Shown one piece after another: positions 43,959 to 52,352 of a DNA stretch of 64,000 nucleotides. The notes under the pieces are model-generated. The model ran no database searches and was not told the DNA's origin. It worked only from the letters and a program-made list of their open reading frames with translations. Origin of the DNA: Gemmatimonadota bacterium. GTDB taxonomy: Bacteria > JAAXHH01. The stretch lies in contig JAPOZT010000008.1 of assembly GCA_026705925.1 (NCBI GenBank), forward strand, positions 132,217 through 196,216, read 5' to 3'. Within the stretch, counting starts at the first letter, position 1. Every line of letters begins with the position of its first letter. The position numbers were made by a program, and so were the translations under genes.

Positions 43959-45170
43959 TCATGAAGCCCGGACGGCCGAGGCGTCGATGGCGGCATGCAC
44001 CGTATCCCCGACGTTGATGCCCATGCCCGCGAAAGACGCCCGCGCCACGTGGACGGTCAGGCGAAGGCCGGTGTCCAGGCGCGGGTCGGAGTCCGCATCC
44101 AGGCGCGGGCCGGTGACCGGGGGCGCGCCAGCCTCCAGACGTTCACCAGCTTCCGTGGGCGCGCCGGCGTCCACGTCCAGGCGTATGCGGTCGCCGTCCA
44201 CCGCGGCGGCGGTCACGACGCCCACGAGCGTATTCGCGGCGCCCGTAAGCGTATTCGCGACGTCCGGCGTATGGGGCGGCTTCGCCAGCGGCTTCGCCGG
44301 CGTCAGCCGGATTTCCCGCGAAGAGATGACGATGTGGGCCGGGCCACGGGCGGTCGTGTCCGATCGCAGGGTCACGCCGCCGTCCAGGCAGGCGACCGGG
44401 CCGTCGGCAGTATCCTCAATACGGCCCTTGAAGACGTTTGCCGGTCCCCGCTCGAGCATCCGCCCGTCGCGCATGATCAGCACTTCATCGGCGATGCGAT
44501 AGGCCTGGTCGTACTGGTGCGTCGAAAGCACGACGGTCATGCGCCGCTGGCGGCACGTCTCCGCGAGAATCGCCTCGATCTGCTTCCCGTGCGCCGCGTC
44601 CACGCTGGCCGTGGGTTCGTCGAGCAGCAGGACGTCGGGGTCCGTGACCAGGGCCCGGGCGAGTCCCGCCCGCTGCGCTTCTCCGCCCGACAGGCTGTGG
44701 GCGGGCCGGTGGGCGAACTGCCGGAGGCCCACCTTGTCCAGCATGCCGTTCACGCGTGCTTCGATGGCCTCCTTCGCCTTGCCGCGGAACCGCAGGCCGG
44801 ACGCCACGTTCTCGAACACGGTGGACCGGAACAGGTACACGTGCTGCATGAGCAGCGTGACACGGCGGCGGTACTGCCGGCCGCGGGACGGATCGGACCC
44901 GTTCACGGGCCGGCCTTCGAAGAGGATCCGGCCCTCCTGCGGCAGGGTCAGCAGGGCGAGTATGTTCAGCAGCGTGGTCTTGCCCGATCCGTTTGCCCCG
45001 TAGACGGCATAGGTCTTTCCGGCGTACAGGGCGAGGTGCTCGACGTGCAGATGAAACCCGGAACCGTAACGGTGCGCCAGGTGCTCGCCCACGATGATCG
45101 GACCGGCCGCGATCGGACCGGCTGTGTTCGCGCCGGCCGCCTTCGGATCGGCCGTGATCGGATCGGCCAT
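43959..45170 (-). CDS. tungstate/molybdate-type ABC transporter ATP-binding protein
   Basis: A 403-residue ATPase. Walker A GANGSGKT at 58-65, signature LSGGEAQR and Walker B VLLLDEPTAS followed by a switch histidine (STHQYD) are all present. The C-terminal 150 residues form a TOBE/MOP-like region (VVTAAAVDGDRIRLDVDAG) that binds oxyanions in ModC/TupC. Residues 1-25 are a repetitive Ala/Gly/Pro/Ile stretch encoded by GATCGGACCGGCC-type repeats. The start at 45170 overlaps the permease stop by one base; the open frame continues to 46025 in the antisense of the permease, which is not coding. Confidence 0.8.
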   Translation of the reverse strand: MADPITADPKAAGANTAGPIAAGPIIVGEHLAHRYGSGFHLHVEHLALYAGKTYAVYGANGSGKTTLLNILALLTLPQEGRILFEGRPVNGSDPSRGRQYRRRVTLLMQHVYLFRSTVFENVASGLRFRGKAKEAIEARVNGMLDKVGLRQFAHRPAHSLSGGEAQRAGLARALVTDPDVLLLDEPTASVDAAHGKQIEAILAETCRQRRMTVVLSTHQYDQAYRIADEVLIMRDGRMLERGPANVFKGRIEDTADGPVACLDGGVTLRSDTTARGPAHIVISSREIRLTPAKPLAKPPHTPDVANTLTGAANTLVGVVTAAAVDGDRIRLDVDAGAPTEAGERLEAGAPPVTGPRLDADSDPRLDTGLRLTVHVARASFAGMGINVGDTVHAAIDASAVRAS

Positions 45171-45862
45171 CAGTCGTCGAACCCCTGCAGCCAGTGAAAG
45201 AGTATGTTCGCGCCGAACGCCGTGAGCAGCAGGATGATCCCAAGGGCGATGGCCAGGCCGAACTCCCCCTTGTTGCTCTCCAGGGCGATCGCCGTCGTCA
45301 TGGTCCGCGTGCTTCCCTTGATGTTGCCGCCCAGCATCATGGCCGCGCCCACCTCGGCGATGACTCGTCCGAAGGCGGCCACCACCGCCGCCATGATGCC
45401 GAACCGGGCTTCCGAAATGAGGGTGCGGGCGGTCTGGGCCGTCGTGGCGCCCAGCGTAAGGGCCGTCTCCGTGATCCGGGAATCCACGGCCCGAAACGCC
45501 GAAAGGGTAAAGGCGGCCACGATGGGCAGGGCGAGGAGCGTCTCGCCGATGATCATGGCCTGCGGAGTATACAAAAGTTCCATGAAGCCCAGGGGGCCGC
45601 GCCGGGAGATCAGGGAATAGACGAAGAGGCCGATCACCACGGTCGGCATGGCCAGCATCGTATTGAGCACCGTGGTCACCAGCCGCTGGCCCCTGAACCG
45701 GCGGGTGGCGAGCAGGTAGCCCGCGGGCAGTCCCATCACGGAGGCCAGCAGGATCGCGGACACCGCGACGAACACGGAAACGCCGACGATGGTGTATACG
45801 CCGGATTCGCCCGTAACCAGCAGGCGGACCGCTTCCTGAAATCCACTGTACAGGTAATCCAT
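45170..45862 (-). CDS. TupB-like tungstate/molybdate ABC permease
   Basis: A 230-residue inner-membrane permease with five to six hydrophobic helices. The EAA-type loop is ETALTLGATTAQTARTLISEARFG, and FGRVIAEVGAAMMLGGNIKG and RTMTTAIALE are hallmarks of the TupB/ModB group. It is the first gene of the operon with the ATPase and PhyH copy 8. No binding protein (TupA/ModA) is encoded in the window, so the importer depends on one elsewhere. Function fits supplying Mo or W to the sulfite-oxidase-like enzyme. Confidence 0.8.
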   Translation of the reverse strand: MDYLYSGFQEAVRLLVTGESGVYTIVGVSVFVAVSAILLASVMGLPAGYLLATRRFRGQRLVTTVLNTMLAMPTVVIGLFVYSLISRRGPLGFMELLYTPQAMIIGETLLALPIVAAFTLSAFRAVDSRITETALTLGATTAQTARTLISEARFGIMAAVVAAFGRVIAEVGAAMMLGGNIKGSTRTMTTAIALESNKGEFGLAIALGIILLLTAFGANILFHWLQGFDD

Positions 45863-45933
45863 AACCCCTATGAAACAACAAAAAGGCCCTATGAATCAAC
45901 AGGTTTTTGCCCCGTGGGATCGACCGAAATACG

Positions 45934-45962
45934 TTGACAGAATCACCGGTGGACCTTAGGTT
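45934..45962 (+). promoter_or_regulatory. putative promoter for the DppBC-like operon
   Basis: Consensus TTGACA at 45934-45939 with TAGGTT at 45957-45962, spacer 17 bp, about 140 bp before the ATG at 46101. The -10 keeps only the key T-A....T positions. Confidence 0.4.
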
Positions 45963-46100
45963 GTCTGGCATCCAGCGGAGCCGGACTCCGCTGGCGCCGC
46001 GGCCAGTCGGACGGGCTCGCCCCACCAGGCAGTTTCCTCATCCCTCGAATCGCGGTATCGCAAGTTATTCTCCTGCTCCAGCAAAGGATTCGACGATCGG

Positions 46101-47411
46101 ATGCCCGTTTTAGGGATCATTGGCGTCCTGTGGCTGCTGCTCGTCCTGGCCGCCGGATACTGGGGTAACCGGCGCAAACTGGACGCGGCCTTCGTCAAGG
46201 GCGTCCAGACGCTGATCACCATCGTCGCCCTGGCCGTTGCGGCGCCGCAGCTCGGTGTGTTCAACACCGCCCTCGCGACGCTCTGGCTCCTCCTGTTCGT
46301 CGCCGCTTCCACCCTCTTGCGGCGGTTTCGCGTATCGCACCTGGCCGCGCGGGCCATCGCTTTGGCGGCCGTAAGCCTGGCGCTGTGGGGCACCGACTCC
46401 CAGAACGTCATGCTGATCCGCACGCTGATCATGCTCGCGGTCACCAGCATTTTCCTCCTCGGACTGAACCTGGGCTTCCGGTACCTGGTCCGACGCATCC
46501 TCTGGATCTTCCCCGTACTCTTTGCCGTCTCCGTCATCACCTTCTCCATCATGCACGCCGTGCCCGGCGGTCCCTTCGACGCGGGCGGCGAGACCGGCGG
46601 CATTCCGCTGACGCCCGAGGTCCGCGCCAACCTGATGCGCAAGTACAACCTCGACCAGCCGCTGCACATCCAGTACATATCCTGGGTGAGCAACGTCGTG
46701 CGGGGCGACTTCGGCTATTCCTTCCAGCACCAGAGCAAGACCTGCCAGGAGCTCATCGCGCAGGCATGGCCGGTCTCCGTCCACCTGGGCAGCATGGCCC
46801 TGATCGTGGCCCTCACCGGCGGGCTGCTGCTGGGCATTCTCGCGGCGGTATACCAGAACACCTGGATCGATTACGTCGCCTCGCTCACGGCGGTGTTCAG
46901 CATCGTCACGCCCAGTTTCGTCGTCGCCGTCGGGCTGACCGTCGTCTTTTCCCTGTGGCTTCACCTCTTCGAAACGGGGGGCTGGAATTCGCCCAAGGAC
47001 TGGGTCATGCCGGTGATCGCCCTGTCGCTCGGGGACATGGCCGTGGTGGCGAGGTATACCCGGTCGAACATGATCGAGGCCATCCGGGCCGACTACGTGC
47101 GCACCGCCCGGGCCAAGGGCCTCACCGAGTTCTCGGTCGTGGTGGTGCACGTGTTCAAGAACGCCTTGATCCCCCTGCTGACCATCGCGGGACCGATGAT
47201 GGCCAACCTGATCACGGGGTCCTTCTTCATCGAGACGATCTTCCGCATCCCCGGCCTGGGGCGATACTTCACCACGAGCGTGTTCGCCCGGGACTACCCC
47301 ATGATCATGTCCACGGCTCTGCTCTGGTCGTCGCTCATCGTCGTGATCTACGTCATCACGGACCTCATGTACGCGCTGGTGGACCCCCGCATCCGGTATA
47401 GGAAGGATTAG
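46101..47411 (+). CDS. DppB-like ABC permease with N-terminal membrane extension
   Basis: A 436-residue permease. Residues about 125-436 are a standard DppB/OppB permease: RRILWIFPVLFAVSVITF, HAVPGGPFD, the MRKYNLDQPLHIQY loop, the ARAKGLTEFSVVVVHVFKNALIPL coupling loop and ETIFRIPGLGRYF. Before this lies an extra region of about 120 residues with four probable helices (MPVLGIIGVLWLLLVLAAGY and so on) not seen in DppB. It is two bases from the DppC-like gene, but no binding protein or ATPase gene accompanies them here. ATG at 46101; ribosome site weak. Confidence 0.8.
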   Translation: MPVLGIIGVLWLLLVLAAGYWGNRRKLDAAFVKGVQTLITIVALAVAAPQLGVFNTALATLWLLLFVAASTLLRRFRVSHLAARAIALAAVSLALWGTDSQNVMLIRTLIMLAVTSIFLLGLNLGFRYLVRRILWIFPVLFAVSVITFSIMHAVPGGPFDAGGETGGIPLTPEVRANLMRKYNLDQPLHIQYISWVSNVVRGDFGYSFQHQSKTCQELIAQAWPVSVHLGSMALIVALTGGLLLGILAAVYQNTWIDYVASLTAVFSIVTPSFVVAVGLTVVFSLWLHLFETGGWNSPKDWVMPVIALSLGDMAVVARYTRSNMIEAIRADYVRTARAKGLTEFSVVVVHVFKNALIPLLTIAGPMMANLITGSFFIETIFRIPGLGRYFTTSVFARDYPMIMSTALLWSSLIVVIYVITDLMYALVDPRIRYRKD

Positions 47412-47413
47412 GC

Positions 47414-48700
47414 ATGGATCCGATCGGCACAACGGGCGAAGTCGGCATCGTCTGGGTCCTCGGCGCGATCCTGGGATGGAGCTGGGACACCATGATCCTC
47501 GAGGTGGGCCGGATCGCCCTGGCCATCCAGCTGGTGCTCTACCTGCCCCGCATGTACCGCCTGGGTCACCGGGACGAGACCGGAAGATGGGCGTCCTTCT
47601 GCCACCAGGTGGTCCAGCGCAAGGCCTACTTCGCGGCCGCGGGCGTCGTCGCCCTGCTCGCGGCGTGGTGGCTGCTCGGGCCCTGGATGGACCAGTACCC
47701 CTACGGCACGGAGGACATTCCCGAGAGCCTGTCGGAGTCCATGAGCTGGGACGGCCTCGAGCCCTTCTTCTCCTGGGCGGGACAGATCTTCCGCGTCGCG
47801 CTGGCCACGGAGTTCACCCTGCTCTGGCCGCGGGCCTACCGGTATTTCAAGAAACACGACAGCGGGCTCTGGGCGGACGCCACGCGGCGTTTCTCCCGCA
47901 ACAAGCTCTCCCTGGTGGGACTCTTCCTGGTGCTGCTGCTGAGCAACACGGCCCTGCTCGCGCCCTGGATCGCACCCCTGCACTACACCAAGCAGAACTT
48001 CCTGGTCGCCTGGCAGGAACCGTCCTGGATGTTTCCCTTCGGTACGGACGGCCTGGGCCGCGACCTCTTCAGCCGGGTCATCTACGGCGCGGAGATCTCC
48101 ATGACGGTGGGCGTCCTCGTGCAGGCCATCATCTTCGCCATCGGCGTTCCCCTGGGCGCCCTGGCGGGGTACGCGGGGGGCCGCGTGGACAGCGTCATCA
48201 TGCGGGGGGTCGACATCATGTCGGCCTTCCCGGGGCTGCTCTTCATCATCCTGATCATGTCGTGGCTGGGCGCGGGGCTCTTCAACATCTTCGTCGCCAT
48301 CGGGGTGACCGGATGGGTTGGGGTATGCCGTCTCCTGAGGGGGCAGATTCTGTCTTTGAAGGAAAAGGAGTTCGTACGGGCGGCCAAGGCCATGGGCGGC
48401 AGCCACCTGCGCATCGTGGTCACCCACATCCTGCCGAACAGCCTGACGCCGCTGATCGTGGCCCTGGCCCTGGGCATCCCGTCGGCCATCTTCGCGGAGG
48501 CCGGCCTGAGCTTCATCGGCATCGGCATCAGCCCGCCCACGCCGAGCTGGGGGCAGATGGTCGGCGAGAACGCCAACTACATCCGGTCCTACTGGCACCT
48601 GGCGACCTTTCCCGCCATCATGATCGCCCTCACCATGCTCGGATTCCAGCTGATGGGCGACGGTCTCCGGGACGCCCTCGACCCCAAGATGAACGAATAG
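47414..48700 (+). CDS. DppC-like ABC permease with N-terminal membrane extension
   Basis: A 428-residue permease. The C-terminal part from about residue 155 (RRFSRNKLSLVGLFLVLLL) is DppC/OppC-like, including FGTDGLGRDLFSRVIYGA, the VRAAKAMGGSHLRIVVTHILPN coupling loop and EAGLSFIGIGISPPTPSWG. About 150 extra residues precede it with three or four helices, and a KKHDSGLWADATRRF linker. ATG with AGGAAGGATT, two bases after the DppB-like stop. Together they should import oligopeptides or similar solutes with ATPases encoded elsewhere. Confidence 0.8.
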   Translation: MDPIGTTGEVGIVWVLGAILGWSWDTMILEVGRIALAIQLVLYLPRMYRLGHRDETGRWASFCHQVVQRKAYFAAAGVVALLAAWWLLGPWMDQYPYGTEDIPESLSESMSWDGLEPFFSWAGQIFRVALATEFTLLWPRAYRYFKKHDSGLWADATRRFSRNKLSLVGLFLVLLLSNTALLAPWIAPLHYTKQNFLVAWQEPSWMFPFGTDGLGRDLFSRVIYGAEISMTVGVLVQAIIFAIGVPLGALAGYAGGRVDSVIMRGVDIMSAFPGLLFIILIMSWLGAGLFNIFVAIGVTGWVGVCRLLRGQILSLKEKEFVRAAKAMGGSHLRIVVTHILPNSLTPLIVALALGIPSAIFAEAGLSFIGIGISPPTPSWGQMVGENANYIRSYWHLATFPAIMIALTMLGFQLMGDGLRDALDPKMNE

Positions 48701-48838
48701 GCTGTACCGGGAAGGATGCTGCCGCGGGCAAGCGAGCGGACGGGCAGGCGGACGGGACCGCTCCGCGGAACGGCCCGGTGGCGGGAGCGTCTATGAGAAG
48801 GCGACGCACGCGTTTACGAAAAAAAGTGGCCAAGGGAC

Positions 48839-48866
48839 TTGACAGCACGACATAAACCTGTATATT
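48839..48866 (+). promoter_or_regulatory. near-consensus sigma-70 promoter upstream of rho
   Basis: TTGACA (6/6) at 48839-48844 and TATATT (5/6) at 48861-48866 with a 16-bp spacer. It is the only strong promoter match in the region before rho. Confidence 0.6.
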
Positions 48867-49074
48867 TACCCGTGTCGTCGTCTCGGCGGCAGTCCGAACC
48901 TTGCACGTTCCCCTGATTGATTCCTCAATGGAAAGCCGTTTCTTCCTTAGATCAAGATTCATGACGGCCGGTACCGCATTCTACGGGATTACTCCATCAC
49001 CAAGGCAAGTTACGTTTGCCCGCATCCTGATGGCATAACCTAAAACCACCACAACCGCGCGTCTCCAGACGCCG

Positions 49075-49149
49075 CACGCCCAGGCCCGGCACGCCCAGGC
49101 CCGGCACGCCCAGGCCCGGTACACCCAGGCCCGGCACGCCCAGGCTCGA
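49075..49149. repeat. 15-bp minisatellite in the rho leader (five units)
   Basis: Unit CACGCCCAGGCCCGG is repeated exactly at 49075, 49090 and 49105, then with two changes at 49120 (TACACCCAGGCCCGG) and at 49135 (CACGCCCAGGCTCGA). In the reverse strand one frame would read (GLGVP)n, but no start or ribosome site supports translation. C-rich, G-poor RNA of this type resembles Rho-loading sequence. Confidence 0.9.
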
Positions 49150-49348
49150 CTCGCGGAAACGACCCGTTCGCAAGCCGACGTTTCCGCCGCACACCATGTT
49201 CACAACCCAGTCTGACTTCAAATACACTCCCCACGACGCGTCGCGGGAATCGGCGCTTTAAGGAACCAAAGGAACGGCCGGACAACGGAAGTTCACGGGA
49301 GTTCATCGAACGTTTTAACACGAACGTTTTTTACAAAGGGAAGGAAGC

Positions 49349-50599
49349 ATGCACATTCTGGAACTCAAGACTAAGACCCTGCCGGACCTGTACTCCATCG
49401 CCCAGGAGCTCGATCTGCAGAGCTACACGGGCCTGCGGAAACAGGAACTGATCTTCAGCATTCTCCAGGCACAGACGGAGAAGGAAGGCGTGATCTTCGG
49501 GGAGGGTGTACTCGAAGTGCTGCCGGACAACCGCTGCGGGTTTCTCCGGTCGCCGGACTACAGCTACCTGCACGGCCCCGACGACATCTACGTGGCGCCG
49601 TCCCAGGTCAAGCGCTTCGACCTGCGCACCGGGGACACCATCTCGGGGCAGATCCGGCCGCCCAAGGACGGGGAGCGCTTCTTCGCGCTGCTCAGGGTGG
49701 ACTCGGTCAACTTCGACAATCCAGAGGCGAGCAAGGAGCGGACGCTCTTCGACAACCTGACGCCCATCTACCCGTTGGAGCGCTTCCAACTCGAATACAT
49801 GAAGGACAAGCTGCCGACGCGGGTCATGGACCTGCTGACGCCCATCGGCAAGGGGCAGCGCGGACTGATCGTATCGCCGCCGAAGGCCGGGAAGACCATG
49901 CTGCTGCAGGAGATCGCCAACGCCATCACGGACAATCACCCCGAGGTGGTGCTCATGGTCCTGCTCATCGACGAACGGCCGGAAGAGGTGACCGACATGG
50001 AACGGTCGGTCCAGGGCGAGGTGATCAGCTCCACCTTCGACGAACCGCCGGAGCGTCACGTGGCGGTCTCGGACATGGTCCTTGAGAAGGCCAAGCGGCT
50101 GGTGGAACACGGCCGGGACGTGGTCATCCTGCTCGACAGCATCACGCGCCTGGCGCGGGCCCACAACGCCGTGACGCCCCACAGCGGCAAGATTCTTTCA
50201 GGCGGTATCGACGCCAACGCGCTGCAGAAACCGCGGCGTTTCTTCGGCGCGGCTCGGAACATCGAGGAAGGCGGGAGCCTGACCATCGTGGCCACGGCGC
50301 TGATCGAGACCGGCAGCCGGATGGACGAGGGCATTTTCGAGGAATTCAAGGGCACGGGCAACATGGAACTGGAGCTCAGCCGCAAGCTGGCGAACCGCTG
50401 GATCTTCCCGGCGATCGACCTGAGCGCGTCGTCCACCCGCAAGGCCGAACTCCTCCTGGAACCGGATATCCTGGGCAAGGTGAAGATCCTGCGGAAGTTC
50501 CTGGACGGCCTGGGACCCGTGGAAGCCATGGAACTGATGACCGAGCGCCTCTCGCGGACCCCGACGAACGTGGATTTCCTCAAGTCCATGAACGAGTAG
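49349..50599 (+). CDS. rho: transcription termination factor Rho
   Basis: A 416-residue hexameric RNA helicase. The N-terminal Rho domain ([20 protein letters not shown]) is followed by the cold-shock-like primary RNA site with GFLR at 64-67 and YSYL at 71-74. The ATPase has P-loop [12 protein letters not shown] at 172-183, [10 protein letters not shown] at 208-217, [10 protein letters not shown] and the secondary-site GGIDANAL Q-loop region. It is the normal length, without the long inserts of actinobacterial or Bacteroidetes Rho. ATG with GGGAAGGAAGC. Preceded by a long leader and followed by a convergent small gene. Confidence 0.97.
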   Translation: MHILELKTKTLPDLYSIAQELDLQSYTGLRKQELIFSILQAQTEKEGVIFGEGVLEVLPDNRCGFLRSPDYSYLHGPDDIYVAPSQVKRFDLRTGDTISGQIRPPKDGERFFALLRVDSVNFDNPEASKERTLFDNLTPIYPLERFQLEYMKDKLPTRVMDLLTPIGKGQRGLIVSPPKAGKTMLLQEIANAITDNHPEVVLMVLLIDERPEEVTDMERSVQGEVISSTFDEPPERHVAVSDMVLEKAKRLVEHGRDVVILLDSITRLARAHNAVTPHSGKILSGGIDANALQKPRRFFGAARNIEEGGSLTIVATALIETGSRMDEGIFEEFKGTGNMELELSRKLANRWIFPAIDLSASSTRKAELLLEPDILGKVKILRKFLDGLGPVEAMELMTERLSRTPTNVDFLKSMNE

Positions 50600-50694
50600 C
50601 GGCGGACGCGTCAGACCGGGCGGCGCGACCGGCCATCGTGGCACGGCCGGCCATCGCGGCTCCGGCGGGCGTATCGCCGCCGGATGCCGTCCAT

Positions 50695-50973
50695 TCACTT
50701 GAGCCGCTTGTAAAATTCCCTGAACTTGCGTTCCGATTCCGCCTTCTGCACGGGCGTCATGGCCTGGTAGAAGCCGCAGTCGTTCGCGAAGGAGGGCGAG
50801 AGGGAGTTTCGCCTCGGGACCTTGTAGGCCTCGAACTTGAAGGTATAGATCTCGCAGGTCACATCGTCCCCGTGCATGCCGGGCATGACGTGAATGCAGT
50901 CGGTGCAGTCGCGCCGCGTTTCCCCCAGGTGGCCGTGGGTACGGTTGTGCATGATCGACTTCAGCTTGCTCAT
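50695..50973 (-). CDS. small conserved hypothetical protein
   Basis: A 92-residue basic protein. It contains RRDCTDCIHVMPGMHGDDVTCE with a CxxC pair and a third cysteine that could bind metal or form a disulfide, and a charged helical end (PVQKAESERKFREFYKRLK). No recognised family. AGGAGG lies seven bases before the ATG at 50973, which fixes the start. Convergent with rho; divergent from the MFS gene. Confidence 0.7.
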   Translation of the reverse strand: MSKLKSIMHNRTHGHLGETRRDCTDCIHVMPGMHGDDVTCEIYTFKFEAYKVPRRNSLSPSFANDCGFYQAMTPVQKAESERKFREFYKRLK

Positions 50974-51074
50974 CAGCATGCCTCCTGTAACGTCTCCAAC
51001 CGCAGTCTTACCATCAAAGTGATTAATCGAAGGGTATACGGACCACCCGCCCTTGTCAACCGCAGGTCTGGCCC

Positions 51075-52352
51075 GTGACGACAAAAACAGGTTCGGCCCT
51101 CTCGTACACCCGGCTGCTCAGGGAGAACCGGACCTACCGGTTCGTCTGGCTGTCGCAGGTCGTATCCAACGCGGGGGACTGGTTCAATACCATCGCCGTG
51201 CTGGGCCTGACGCTTGCTCTGACCGGCTCCGGTCTCGCCCTGGGCATCGTCACGATCTGCCAGATGCTGCCCCCCTTCCTGATGACCCCGCTGGCCGGCG
51301 TCGTCGCCGAACGGTACGACCGCAAGCGGGTGATGATCACCGCCGATATCCTCCGGGCCGGCGTGGCCCTCGGATTCCTGCTGGTCGAAACGGCGGACGA
51401 CGTCTGGATGCTGTACCTCTTCATGGCGCTGCTGTCCGGCCTGCAGCCCTTCTTCGACGTGACGCGGACGGCCGCGCTGCCAAGTATCGCCCGGGGCAAG
51501 GCGCTGCTGGCGGCCAACGCCCTGTCCAGCACGACCTGGGCCGCCATGCTGACCATCGGCTCCGCCGTGGGCGGCCTGGTCGCCGATCACCTGGGCCGGT
51601 CCGCCGCCTTTCAGCTGAACGCCCTCAGTTTCCTGGTATCGGCGGTATTCGTGGCCCGGATCGCCATTCCCGCCGCGTCGGGTGCGGGACAGCCGGTGCG
51701 GTTCCTGTCGGATTTCATCGAGGGCATGAAGTACATCGGGCGCGACCGGCCCACGCGGGTCTACCTGCCGGGCAAGGCCACCTGGGGACTCGCCGGTGGC
51801 GGCGCCGTGCTGCTCTACGCCGTGTTCGGGGGACAGGTCTACCGCGCGGGCGACACGGGCATCGCCATCCTGTACACGGCCCGCGGAATCGGGACGCTCC
51901 TGGGCGCCGTGCTCATCAAGTTCTTCGACACGATCCGGCTGGGCAAGCTGAGGACGGGCATCCTCATCGGGCTGATCGGCTACGGCGCCTTCTTCATCCT
52001 GTTTTCGCAGGCCCCGTCCATCTGGCTGGCGGCAGTCTGCATCATCCTCGCCGCCGCGGGCAGCATGGTCATGTGGGTCTATTCTTCCCTGGGGCTTCAA
52101 CTCGTGGTGGACGAAGACTACCGCGGGAGGGTGTTCGCCGCGGACCACGGCCTGTTCACCCTGGCCTTTTCCATTTCGACCCTGGGGACGGGCCTGCTGC
52201 TGGACGCCCTGGCGGCGCGCCTGGTGGCCTTCATGGCGGGGGCGGCCGGCATCCTGATCGTGGTCGCCTGGTATCTCTTCGCCCGCCGCATCCCCTTAGA
52301 CGGAATCCATCCCGACCGGGAAGACGGCCAGGAAGACGACCTGCACAGCTAG
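51075..52352 (+). CDS. MFS transporter (enterobactin-exporter/MFS_3 type)
   Basis: A 425-residue twelve-helix major facilitator. Opening LLRENRTYRFVWLSQVVSNAGDWFNTIA and the loop PLAGVVAERYDRKRVMITADILRAG are typical of the MFS_3 group, which exports siderophores, drugs and macrolides. The C-terminus is short and charged. The start is GTG at 51075. Its stop TAG lies in a CTAG shared with the stop of the convergent gene at 52349. Substrate unknown. Confidence 0.8.
   Translation: MTTKTGSALSYTRLLRENRTYRFVWLSQVVSNAGDWFNTIAVLGLTLALTGSGLALGIVTICQMLPPFLMTPLAGVVAERYDRKRVMITADILRAGVALGFLLVETADDVWMLYLFMALLSGLQPFFDVTRTAALPSIARGKALLAANALSSTTWAAMLTIGSAVGGLVADHLGRSAAFQLNALSFLVSAVFVARIAIPAASGAGQPVRFLSDFIEGMKYIGRDRPTRVYLPGKATWGLAGGGAVLLYAVFGGQVYRAGDTGIAILYTARGIGTLLGAVLIKFFDTIRLGKLRTGILIGLIGYGAFFILFSQAPSIWLAAVCIILAAAGSMVMWVYSSLGLQLVVDEDYRGRVFAADHGLFTLAFSISTLGTGLLLDALAARLVAFMAGAAGILIVVAWYLFARRIPLDGIHPDREDGQEDDLHS

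Larger units (their letters stand above)
48701..49348. other. 648-bp non-coding region and rho leader
   Basis: The stretch between the DppC-like gene and rho holds a good promoter (48839-48866), a possible 36-codon upstream ORF (48928-49038) and a five-unit 15-bp minisatellite (49075-49149). The predicted rho leader is thus about 470 bases. Long untranslated leaders are typical of rho, which represses its own transcription by early termination. No tRNA or other RNA gene was recognised. Confidence 0.6.

Noticed and set aside
43959..46025. A 688-residue ATPase starting at 46025
   Set aside because: The first 285 codons are antisense or out of frame with the permease gene and Arg/Gly-rich. The ATPase starts at 45170, coupled to the permease stop.
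49075..49149. Possible CRISPR array
   Set aside because: Units are 15 bp, contiguous, without unique spacers, and no cas genes are present. It is a minisatellite.
48997..49227. Minus-strand frame encoding (GLGVP)n elastin-like repeats
   Set aside because: No ribosome site or plausible flanking protein; the repeat is a simple satellite read in one frame.
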